Assembly: GCA_002373855.1 (NCBI GenBank)
Contig: DFKO01000022.1
Coordinates: 6,509 to 70,508 of the forward strand
Direction of reading: 5' to 3'
Source of the DNA: Lachnospiraceae bacterium UBA3643
GTDB lineage: Bacteria; Bacillota; Clostridia; Lachnospirales; Lachnospiraceae
Length of the DNA: 64,000 nucleotides
Made by a program: the position numbers and the translations under genes. Below, piece by piece: positions 19,701-27,200 of the stretch (positions are counted from its first letter, which is position 1; every line of letters begins with the position of its first letter). A model generated the notes under the pieces. The model ran no database searches. It was not told the origin of the DNA and saw only the letters and a list, made by a program, of their open reading frames with translations.

Positions 19701-22586
19701 AAAATAGAAATGCCTACAACGAATACTGCAAGGTCGATAAAGATCACGGGATTTGACGGTGATGAAACAGATATGTATTTCAGCGGTGATATCTCAGCAT
19801 TTGTGGCAGCAGGCGGAAGCCTTACATTTGAAGGTATAAAGATGGTACCTGTTGCGGCAGCAGATAAGAATGGCGTCATGGTTAATTCAGAGACAAGCAA
19901 GATAACACTCGGAAGAAACGGCGCTGACAAATCAGGAGAGGTGACACTTAACCTGATTGAGTGCAGTATAGAAGGATATCTGAACCAGATCGTCGGAACG
20001 AAGAATGTAACGGACGTATATGTCGATTCTGATATTACATTGAAGGCAGGATTTACAAATGTTTATAATCTCACAGTAGATGGCACTACAGGAGCTACAG
20101 TGATCGCAGGAGGAAACAGTACGGTCGGAAACCTTTATCTGAAAGGATCGGATGCCGGCTTTGTATCTTTAGGAACAGCAACTGTTGATACGATAAAGAT
20201 TGATTCAAATCTTGGATTTGAAGGACCGTGGATCGGAGCCGCAGGACCGGCCAAGTTCAAGATCAATAAGACAGTTGAATCTGAAAATACAAAAGTGCTC
20301 ATAAGATTACTTGATACATCAGATAAAACGCTTTCATATGCAACAATAAATGATGAGAGCTATTTGGCTGACGAAGATGAGAATTATCTTGATAAAGATC
20401 TTATATATGCTCCATTAGCAGATACATCTGTATTTACCGCATATCCTTATGGAGAAACAGAAGGAAAAACGATCGCGGGCGATGAACCGACTGTGTCATA
20501 TAAAAATGGTAATAATATCCGTATAGGAAATAAAGCCGAGATGGTAATCACAGTTGAGGCAGATGGTTTATTCACATATGCAAAAGACTATGCAGAGGCG
20601 ATTAAGTCTATTAATACATGGAAAAACAAGACTGATTATACCATTACATTCTTAAGTACAGGCGCTGTGACAACTACGGCTGCCGGCAAGGACCCCGGAG
20701 CATTTACTTATCCGGCGGCTGCCAATGCATCATCTCTTACAATAAAAGGTACTGTTGATGGCATAAACATAACCGAGATCCAATTTACCGGTGCAATAAA
20801 GCCTGCGGTTGATACAACATTTGAGAATGTTGTACTTAACTGCGGTAAAATTGCAAATAAAGCATTTATAGAGCTTGGAGAGGTGGCACTTGATCTTGGA
20901 ACGGCATCTCTTGATATGGGTAATGCGATAACAAAAGACATATCATACGGACAGGTAGCCCAATGGCCTGATTTGTTTGTGTCTTCTATTAAGGGTACAA
21001 AAGGAACCCTTACATTAAGAGATTGTACGGTGTATGCAGACAGTATCAGCATGGGAACTCTTAATGTAATGGGAACAGTTGATATTTCAACGAGGAGTGC
21101 AATACTTCAGAATTATTCGATTGGTTCGATATATGGAACAGAAGGAGATGATAAATTATTTATTGACGCACCAAAGGCTGCATCACCAATGCTAAAGGTT
21201 ACCGGTTATGTTAGAGGTATGGAAGAGATAGGTATCAGACCTGTCTTTAAGGACACAACCATCGGTCATAACAGATATTACAGAATGGAAGAGCTCGACG
21301 GTATTGTCACAAATGGTACTGAGACCACCGCAGTGCTTAACAAGATGAGACTTGCTGATATGGCAAAGGTACCTACCGATATCGTCAATGTATATACGAA
21401 TTTTGCTCATTCAGAAAAGTTTACGAATGCAAATATCAACAAAGTTTCCGGATTTATTTATCTGACTTCACAGATAATGAGCATTACGGTAACCGATGAG
21501 AATGATTATTCATCTCAATTTGTGTCATTTATGGATGCTGTAACAGACATTGATAAGATTGCGGATAAGACAGCAGATTATCAAATAACACTTAAAGAAG
21601 ATACGGGCAGAGCATTTTATTATACGTCAAATGAGATTAAGGCTGTAACTCTTCCTAAAAATGCTGCAAGTGTGACTGTTAAGGGTGAGAATGTAGAAGT
21701 ACCGGGAGCAGCTAATGATATCGACGGAGATGGAAAGTGCACGCTATATACTTCAGGTACATCACTTGTGGTCAATATTCCGACAACATTTGAAAATATA
21801 TCTGTAAGACCTGTTAAGAAGACGTCAAGCTATAAGAGTGGCAATACCACCATGTATTATTATTCGAATAATACATCCGGGCTGGCAATCAATATTGGAA
21901 ACAATACATCTCTTGAACTAAATGAAGCATATCTGGAATATTTTATAAACAAGATAAGCGGAGGAAGTCTCGATGTGTATGGTTCTAGTATAGATGATTA
22001 TGCCGGAATATTAAAAAATATCACGGTAAAAAATTTACATATTCAGAATTCATATGTAATGGTACGCGTAGCAAAGGCGACTATAACATGTCAGACATCA
22101 GGATATATAAAAGAATCTAATATAGTATGTGAAACAGGAAATATATCACTTAAAGATACAGAAATAATCAGATCTTCAATAGAAGCCGCCAACATAAATC
22201 TTACAGGTATCACTACTCTTAATGAAACAGTAGTGAGTGCTATCAGGGATAAAACTGTTGGACAGGGAAAAATATCCATGGCAAATGTTGCCCTTGAAGG
22301 AGAAGACAGTACTATACAATACAAACAGGATAAAGCAGGAAAGCCAATGCTGACCATATCAGGTACAGTAATATCGGACGGTGCAAAGGCAATATTGGGA
22401 TTGTATTACAGTAACAGTGATTATAAATCACAAAACAATAAGGTGATTATCTCTGTAGGTACGATTTTTGCTACAGCAGCAAAGGTGACAGATGTAAGTG
22501 TATTTGGTACGGAAAACAACTTTGTAACAGGCTGCAGCATGATGAAATCCGGCAACAATATTGTATATTCTCGCGTAATGTACTAA
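13707..22586 (+). CDS. Giant secreted repeat protein, paralogue of the preceding gene (2959 residues)
   Basis: Secreted surface or matrix protein of unknown function. AAAGGAG at 13691-13697 fixes the start. A signal peptide (about 1-31, ending near AYA) is followed by an Asp/Glu-rich linker with ISEN units (about 32-130). Eight modules start near residues 167, 673, 1023, 1318, 1716, 1957, 2289 and 2604. Modules 4 to 8 match modules 4 to 8 of the upstream protein one to one: CLTFAD, GYYN, DxNQAL, YAKxY and the final FxSFxDAV openings occur in the same order. Modules 1 to 3 are diverged. It lacks the Cthe_2159-like pair and the Big_2 domain of its neighbour. The protein stops right after a KSGNNI strand, as does its paralogue, and has no wall-anchoring signal. 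The first 600 residues are encoded by noticeably more AT-rich DNA than the rest. A terminator follows. Confidence 0.85.
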   Translation: MKRKKFVKRALSFFLALLMTLSYIPEIAYAYSVNDGTGYSISSDNVQFNDDASNDIDDVQISESNNDVSGEDASETISDNKPDNEEDDSNIQDDQEEQDDSDVDEVIEDDSISENDIDEESISENVAELEELEPVGNDSYKVRVSYPSGIYEYDENGNPIWSVENMLFDSIDEAFGAFYDGTFITENNDSPITGRYEIILKNNEQMTEDFIIPSYVRFFNITSEYGTEIYSLDMNGHTIKTGDKDNSELDVYINDVKIVSNADESGSIELNFLEPPTGNDVFGKYLSVLPENIICENGTEICLFDNIEIRSPYVYLRTKENNKLVLNDTIIETASCSVAQGKWTIKEINADWLSVNCLYEENGDGTYSWTKATLVADNVTSECSLMDWSTFRAISIKGEATIKNLTLNEARLSVEKAYVYGISENGTGIPSVFCPFEPSLDVDNITLTKGPSSYASYYDSETNSDNNYAVQVNTGCKLSCDSFDMKAGTFCNRGSVNLGQAYVQDDLILQKGSSFTVDDISMGTRGEIYFNGGCTLNINSTATLYNPYFENIYDNYLGEDRVITINRKNDTSVTFNGNACWDKDFKMLLRTVDNNGSLIGTPAGTKVFSASFFSLIIDNVSVEQTEEFSEYDVLIAYGSDVVVGKKSFIVGTVEPLGPNEVYTPDREFTELDRFVKWSDAVTYIDSLNNTNVDYAIMIEGDTDNYEALTLPKNVKSFKIISSNFETFKEEDERPYLSFIGNITLNTDLIVEGVILKPIAKNGDVYIDNTGMTVSLNGKCLYMSDSEFYSKIASVTGTGNSSIYLMRNNLYEEKPALELTGKFSVPDASISDYIVKASDIQITSVLMITNSTIESDGNISLGTVWAFNKNGDKNIFVTGNLATNKVTISNTVKTGYPSTVADVTILGAGGDGTDTAQLNVDNVISLRSKYIEDQIDKGNGISYGDFTDHTLVTGAKVPASLFVIGFEYDYYFDEETYESEYTNCTADFLTQKSGNDIKVSAVTPKAVTLYTTGFFVDEYCNPVGSYETLADAIAEIDKLANATAEYEIRINPEDCETVTVSTANFTMPKATSLAALTIKSATAEPVAINLLNALPALTCDLTLENVNLVPSQGKLSMSLNKYALTLKNTDIDGIVTGITGGSATGTSCLNIIDTNATAGNLGLFEVNGKINNVGTISLDGIKLSVTDTVNIGDLTQAGETGAIFEGTVKITQKNNEITATTPNITINGKISGDKLKIGALTEKTVDGVKTYVPVEEYGFINYSSYATDTGIIIAKALKTDPDGVKYVTGTGMMIKKSGNLVYINRNYVPYILEYDDNTIPCLTFADVVTEINNINNKNNYYTVVLRADANGDVNVGAPEAFTMPATAKLAGLTITSNSNVNLYYGTAKNGKVTAVSKLAFTTDTIISNVTFIDAEASVNMTDVNYPYRAALNISLGGKQVSFENVVFEGRGVIIDGGRTGVLTLVGDTGLLAGYDVDQLRASYDGCNVIEGEFKNMSTVYLDDNAVLLMKRYISDNKGTTRKDASMNLSTFAGFGNTVHVEGSITLKDITSNYDANQNIIIADRAFTISGTVFAGAENNLVLIGRQKNDNALTPFLSITGTFNAESYPIAVGIMAYDINDYDLIIPEVDTPVSLLSASKCNAADFVTVVNSDYAGDGTIATIAEVEGFNPDSDEAQRGIGLIKDKTLIRAYDGSYIHLALVAVENEYEMADVAGDAVIGYYNSIPEAMSAINTINDKTVHYTIILLDDIGNSTTTVTIPATAKTAGISFQGYGDERVLTLKTLVISNNLAIVNLKINIIGNVTTTKNMTLTLNNGSVLSAKGTVTLENIINREGNNRVEYTRTAKDANQLKINGRVTNYNGGQLAVKMTNEAGNEYTVAEYTVENISEISKPANKQLFVAPLVTVSDIKIMIGTSELNESYNGTSSIVVKSKDGFYYLPSGMQNTIAALGYGDSEPNAYYIDMNQALYQIKAIADRTADYTVYIDDTIDVNVIDTVAHSKIEMPTTNTARSIKITGFDGDETDMYFSGDISAFVAAGGSLTFEGIKMVPVAAADKNGVMVNSETSKITLGRNGADKSGEVTLNLIECSIEGYLNQIVGTKNVTDVYVDSDITLKAGFTNVYNLTVDGTTGATVIAGGNSTVGNLYLKGSDAGFVSLGTATVDTIKIDSNLGFEGPWIGAAGPAKFKINKTVESENTKVLIRLLDTSDKTLSYATINDESYLADEDENYLDKDLIYAPLADTSVFTAYPYGETEGKTIAGDEPTVSYKNGNNIRIGNKAEMVITVEADGLFTYAKDYAEAIKSINTWKNKTDYTITFLSTGAVTTTAAGKDPGAFTYPAAANASSLTIKGTVDGINITEIQFTGAIKPAVDTTFENVVLNCGKIANKAFIELGEVALDLGTASLDMGNAITKDISYGQVAQWPDLFVSSIKGTKGTLTLRDCTVYADSISMGTLNVMGTVDISTRSAILQNYSIGSIYGTEGDDKLFIDAPKAASPMLKVTGYVRGMEEIGIRPVFKDTTIGHNRYYRMEELDGIVTNGTETTAVLNKMRLADMAKVPTDIVNVYTNFAHSEKFTNANINKVSGFIYLTSQIMSITVTDENDYSSQFVSFMDAVTDIDKIADKTADYQITLKEDTGRAFYYTSNEIKAVTLPKNAASVTVKGENVEVPGAANDIDGDGKCTLYTSGTSLVVNIPTTFENISVRPVKKTSSYKSGNTTMYYYSNNTSGLAINIGNNTSLELNEAYLEYFINKISGGSLDVYGSSIDDYAGILKNITVKNLHIQNSYVMVRVAKATITCQTSGYIKESNIVCETGNISLKDTEIIRSSIEAANINLTGITTLNETVVSAIRDKTVGQGKISMANVALEGEDSTIQYKQDKAGKPMLTISGTVISDGAKAILGLYYSNSDYKSQNNKVIISVGTIFATAAKVTDVSVFGTENNFVTGCSMMKSGNNIVYSRVMY
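14209..22586 (+). repeat. Eight tandem large modules of the second giant protein
   Basis: Module openings lie near nt 14209, 15727, 16777, 17661, 18855, 19577, 20574 and 21519. They have the same helix-strand-IKG layout as the upstream gene. Openings 4 to 8 correspond in order to those of the upstream protein, which indicates duplication of the whole modular block rather than independent expansion. Confidence 0.75.
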
Positions 22587-22596
22587 GAATCTTAAA

Positions 22597-22635
22597 GGGG
22601 CTGTCGCATTAAAGCTACAGCCCCTCGTTGTTTTT
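22597..22635. terminator. Shared terminator between convergent genes
   Basis: The stem GGGGCTGT (22597-22604) / ACAGCCCC (22617-22624) is followed by a T-rich tract on the plus strand. It lies between the second giant gene and the convergent LuxR gene. The right arm is inside the last codons of the LuxR gene, whose stop codon is in the loop region. On the minus strand the T-tract is weaker (TTTAAG). The phrase AAAGGxGCTGTCGCA recurs at 29667-29681. Confidence 0.8.
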
Positions 22636-24009
22636 ATGCTCATTAAACATTTTCGATAATTCGGTCCTGTTGGGTACGCCGGTTTTCTTTAAGATATTCT
22701 TCATATGAAATTTGACGGTATTTTCAGAGATAAACAGGGCTTCGGCAATCTTGCTGTTTGAACCGCCCTTGATCACTTCCTGCAAAACCTCTATTTCTCT
22801 TGAGGAAAGATTGTTCGCATTTGCAAAGGCCCTTAACTTCTCCTCTTCATTAACGGTATCGGGGGAAGTATTATTTTTGATCATTATACCGGGCAGATAG
22901 ACATTCCACCAAAGTAATACCGCGCATATTACAGAAGTTAAGAAAAATACGGATATCAGGATAATAAGGATAACGGGATAATCAAGCAGGGGCGTACCGA
23001 GCAGAGTTCCGCCGGATTCACCTATTCGTCTGCAAAGTGTTCCGAATCCGGCGAGAAAAACCGCATCCTGCGCATAATCCGAAAATAATGTAATGCTGTA
23101 AACGGTTATAAATCCGGTTATAGCATAATTAAGTGCCCAAACCACAATATTCCCGATTGAAAAATTGTTAAACAGAAGGGATATGAACGGGCATATGAGT
23201 GTGGCGACACATAGCAGCAGACCGCCCTGCCTTGATCTGTCACATACTATGCCTGCTATTATGAGCCCTACTACAGAAAAAGCCCTGCTGTACTCTATAT
23301 TGACAGACCCGCTTGTAAAATCGGAGATAGGAAACATAAATCCAAGACTGCGGGTTGTTTCTATAAATGTTATCGTAAGCATAGACAAAACTATGATTTT
23401 GGCAGGGATTTTAGAAGGTTTTTCCTTTACCGAATTGATCTTATCCCCGGCATCATTAAGCGGGAAATGAATTATAAGCAATGAGATGACAGCAAGTAAT
23501 CCATACAGGACAAGAGAAAAGTCGCTCTTTAGGAATTCTCCATCCATTGGAATGGATACCAGCCAGGATGACAGGGTTCCGATTGACCATCCGATTCCGA
23601 TAGTTATGGCCTTAAATCTTTCGAGGGCTGTCAGGTACATCAGTGAACATGCGAAAATAACACCGCAGAAGAAATCCATGGATATTCCGAATATAACAGA
23701 CAGTTGAACGGTCGAAACTGTTATGGCGATTATCATAGAAATAAGCTCACAGACAATTGATATCGTAAATGATACTTTTAAATTAAACAGGTTTCTTTTA
23801 CAACATATTTTAGTGAAAATTGAAAATGCAACGATACCGAGTGCCTGTACAAAATAATCTATGATATTAGCAAAAAGATCCACAGTCTCTTCGGGCAATC
23901 TGTCCAATAATCTGTATATCCAGCATAAATATCCTGTACCTACCCATGAGTAAACTATACCTATGAGAAGGGTAGTTAAAATTGTGTTTCTTATCATTTC
24001 TTTTTTCAT
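22615..24009 (-). CDS. Membrane-embedded LuxR-family transcriptional regulator
   Basis: A 464-residue protein combining a polytopic membrane region (about residues 8-385, roughly twelve hydrophobic helices, transporter-like) with a C-terminal LuxR-type helix-turn-helix (about 395-455). The HTH shows LSSREIEVLQ, then SNSKIAEALFISENTVKFHM and LKKTGVPNRTEL. Proteins of this layout are known as ligand-responsive activators of neighbouring genes in Actinobacteria such as Eggerthella and in some Firmicutes; the ligand here is unknown. It is the only minus-strand gene in the window. It is divergent from the 1806-residue surface protein, and the intergenic region carries a dyad-plus-TATAAT element that also precedes the first giant gene. 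I infer that it activates the surface genes. The start at 24009 has only a weak ribosome site (AGGT). No acceptor-type response-regulator domain is present. Confidence 0.85.
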   Translation of the reverse strand: MKKEMIRNTILTTLLIGIVYSWVGTGYLCWIYRLLDRLPEETVDLFANIIDYFVQALGIVAFSIFTKICCKRNLFNLKVSFTISIVCELISMIIAITVSTVQLSVIFGISMDFFCGVIFACSLMYLTALERFKAITIGIGWSIGTLSSWLVSIPMDGEFLKSDFSLVLYGLLAVISLLIIHFPLNDAGDKINSVKEKPSKIPAKIIVLSMLTITFIETTRSLGFMFPISDFTSGSVNIEYSRAFSVVGLIIAGIVCDRSRQGGLLLCVATLICPFISLLFNNFSIGNIVVWALNYAITGFITVYSITLFSDYAQDAVFLAGFGTLCRRIGESGGTLLGTPLLDYPVILIILISVFFLTSVICAVLLWWNVYLPGIMIKNNTSPDTVNEEEKLRAFANANNLSSREIEVLQEVIKGGSNSKIAEALFISENTVKFHMKNILKKTGVPNRTELSKMFNEHKNNEGL

Positions 24010-24083
24010 TACCTAGTGAGAATATCACATTTAATAATATTTAACAATGAGAACGAAGTCCCAAAACCCTTATAAATATGCGC

Positions 24084-24163
24084 CTACCCGATAAACTACC
24101 CTTAAAAAGGGTGGGATTCCAAACTACGGTGTAGTGTTAATCGGTTCATAAGGACAATATAAT
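24084..24163 (+). promoter_or_regulatory. Activator-type promoter, copy 2 (divergent LuxR/surface gene region)
   Basis: CTACCC at 24084-24089 and CTACCCTT at 24096-24103 repeat the 12-base phasing of copy 1. The second half-site pairs with AAGGGTGG at 24107-24114. A further dyad CTAC-GGT-GTAG lies at 24124-24134. GGACAATATAAT ends at 24163, with TATAAT at 24158-24163. The half-site-to-TATAAT distance is 62 bases, the same as in copy 1 at 1045-1107. The start codon of the 1806-residue protein is 68 bases further on. Confidence 0.75.
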
Positions 24164-24230
24164 TTATCTGAATATTAAGTAAAAGGATCAGAGTTTTTTG
24201 ATCATTATCTGATGTAAAGGGGACCAGCCT

Positions 24231-27200
24231 ATGAAATTAACCGGATTCAGAAAAAGAAAAAAGAGAAAAAACCTGTATAGGAGCATATCTTTTCTTCTGG
24301 TGTTGATAATGGTATTTACCTATATGCCGTTAACATCCTTTGCCGGAGATCAACCGGAACAGGTCGAAGATTCCATATCCGAAAATATCACAAATGAGGA
24401 TACAAATGATACGGATTCGGTCTCCGGGGATGATACAGGTGAAGATGTACCGGACGCCCCGGATGATACGACCGGTGAAGATGATATATCAGATAATATA
24501 TCAGATAATATATCAGATAATATCGTAGGAGAAGATACTGAAAATGACGATTCTGTTAGTGGTAATACAATCAGTGACAACACGGCAGAAGAAATATTTG
24601 AAACACCGGATACAGTAGAACCCGTAGTAGACAGCATCTTCACATATACGGAGGATGAAAACGGAGACAGAATATACAGCGGCGGAGACTGTGATTTTGT
24701 CGTGACGGTTGATATGCCGGAGGATCTGACGGAATTTGAGGGGGATGTCAGCTTCTATACAATGAGCGAGGGTCAGGGAGTATTGTATATATATACGACA
24801 AGCCCTGTCACGGTATCAATGAAGGATGGTGTGACAGTAACAGACCAGAGCATCAGGGTAGGATACTCATCCCATGGTATCCATGACGGAGCACATATCA
24901 CACTTGACAATGTGCATATTGATATGTCAGAGCAAAATGCATTTATCAATGCAAGTGATTTCAGTTATCAGGATATTACAGATTATATCAATCGTTTTGC
25001 TGCCTTTTCGTATGTAGGTTATGATAGTTATACTTCGAGCATAACGGTTACACTTGTTGGCGATAATACACTCATTGGACCCAAAGTAGCTGACTCAAGT
25101 AGTTACCAGGCAGCATACGGAATATATGCGCAAGGCGGATATGGTATAGGTATAAAGGGACACGGCAATCTGACTTCTTATGTAGAAAAAGAGGATACAG
25201 ATGTGTATGACAACTATAGTATATATGTAAAATACGGAGCACTTAGGATAGAATGTGACGGTTATTTTGACCTTGGCCCTGTAGAAAACGGAAATGTGTA
25301 TTCTGAAGATTCAGCCATAATAACCGGAGGTACATATGCTCTTGGTAATGCATCATATGATGCAGTATATGGTGTAAATGCCAGCAGAGAGACATGGGGT
25401 GACGGCATACAGAGGCTTTATAGAGTCGGATATACAAATAACAAAAATAAATATGATAAATATGATGTGTCGGTATATATGCCGGACGATGCAAAGGCGT
25501 ATCTTTCGAATTATATAGGCAGAGAAACATTATATGCCATGAATGAAGATTACGGTCAGGCGTATGATGCCGTATACGCTGCTGCAGTAAGTTTTACCGG
25601 TGGTAGTGAGTTTGATGCAGATTATCATATGAATTATGGATTCTCAATGGCAGAGACCGGTATGATTCATAATGCTGTAGTAAATGATCATCCTGAATTT
25701 ATCTGGTGGTGGTCATCTTCATGGGGAGGCGGTTCAAGAGGTCTGGTTGTAAACCTGAGTACAGAATCTGCGGTTCAGGGATACGAACTTATAAGAAGAC
25801 AGAAGGCATTTGAGGAGAGCACGGTAAGACTATTAAGAGAAGCCGGAATCACAGATACGATGACTGATTATCAAAAGGCCTATGCGCTCTATCAGGTTTT
25901 GGTGGCAAATGTTGTTTATAATCTTGATGCAGGAGACCAGGGAGCGTATGAGGCTATGGTAAATGGAGAAGGCGTATGTGCCGGTTATGCCAAAGCATAT
26001 GTATATCTCCTTCAGAGAGCAGGAATAAAGGCTTCATATGTACCCGGTCAGGCAGCTTTACCGGGCCAGTGGTCACAGGGGCATGCATGGGTAATAGCGA
26101 AAATAGATGGAGCATATTACCACAGTGACCCTACATGGGATGATAATGGTTCTACGTCAAATTTTAAGTATTTTAATGTGCCTTGGAGTGCTCTTTCGTC
26201 AGACCACTGGATAGATGATGATTTGGGATATGAATTCCCTAATGCAATAACAGCCAAGCCGACTCTTCCGTCAAATGTAGTAAAGATAACTGCAACGGCG
26301 GGTGCAAATGGTACATCGTATCCTTCAAGCCTTAGGATTCCATCAGGTTCAAGTGCAAAAGCTACATTTGTAGCTGAGGAAGGATTTGTTATTGATACGG
26401 TTAGGGTTAACGGTGTGCCGGCTACTCCTGTCAGCGAGGGCGGTGGAGTTTATACGCTTGAATTAAGCAATATCACAACTGCGACAACAGTAAGTGCCAC
26501 ATTTACCGAAGCAGATCCAACTGATGTCATACCAAAGCAGGTTGGTGATTTCATAGTTTATTTCAACGATGGAACGGAGATAAACGCGGAAGGTACAAGT
26601 GATTGTTTCGCAAGCGGAAATAATTTTTATATTTTAACTGATAAACCCATAACAATTGAAATGGGCAAAGATGAAAACGGTGATACCATAGCTTCAAGCA
26701 GTATGAAAATTACACCATCCGTAGCTGAGTCCTATATCACACTAAAGAATGTAACTATTGTATTTGATGTGGAGAATTACGATTCAATAATTGATGCAAA
26801 AGGAAAAACTGTTCATCTGACTCTTATTGGAGATAATTATCTGATAGATTCCGATCCGAACTTTACCGGTACAAGCGGAATATCAACTGGAAGACCTGAT
26901 TCGAACTATACGTATTTGAAGGAAGGTGAATTAACAATAACCGGTACGGGAACACTTACCATGCAGGGACTGCAAAGTGGCCTTGAATTTAGCGATCTGA
27001 CAATGACGGGAGGATCTCTCAAATTTGTAAATTGTACCCAGCCATACGGATACTGGGGCGCAGGAAAGGTAGAGATTAAAGGCGGAAAATTTGCTGATGT
27101 TGTGGATGCGTCAAAAGGCATAGTCTTCAAATATATGGATTACACCAATGGGACAGGACAGCAGAACGTATATGTAGCTTCCGGATATAAGATTGTCACA

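Noticed and set aside
24486-24521. Short regular repeats considered as a CRISPR array
   Set aside because: The three 12-base units are adjacent with no spacers and encode an in-frame ISDN repeat.
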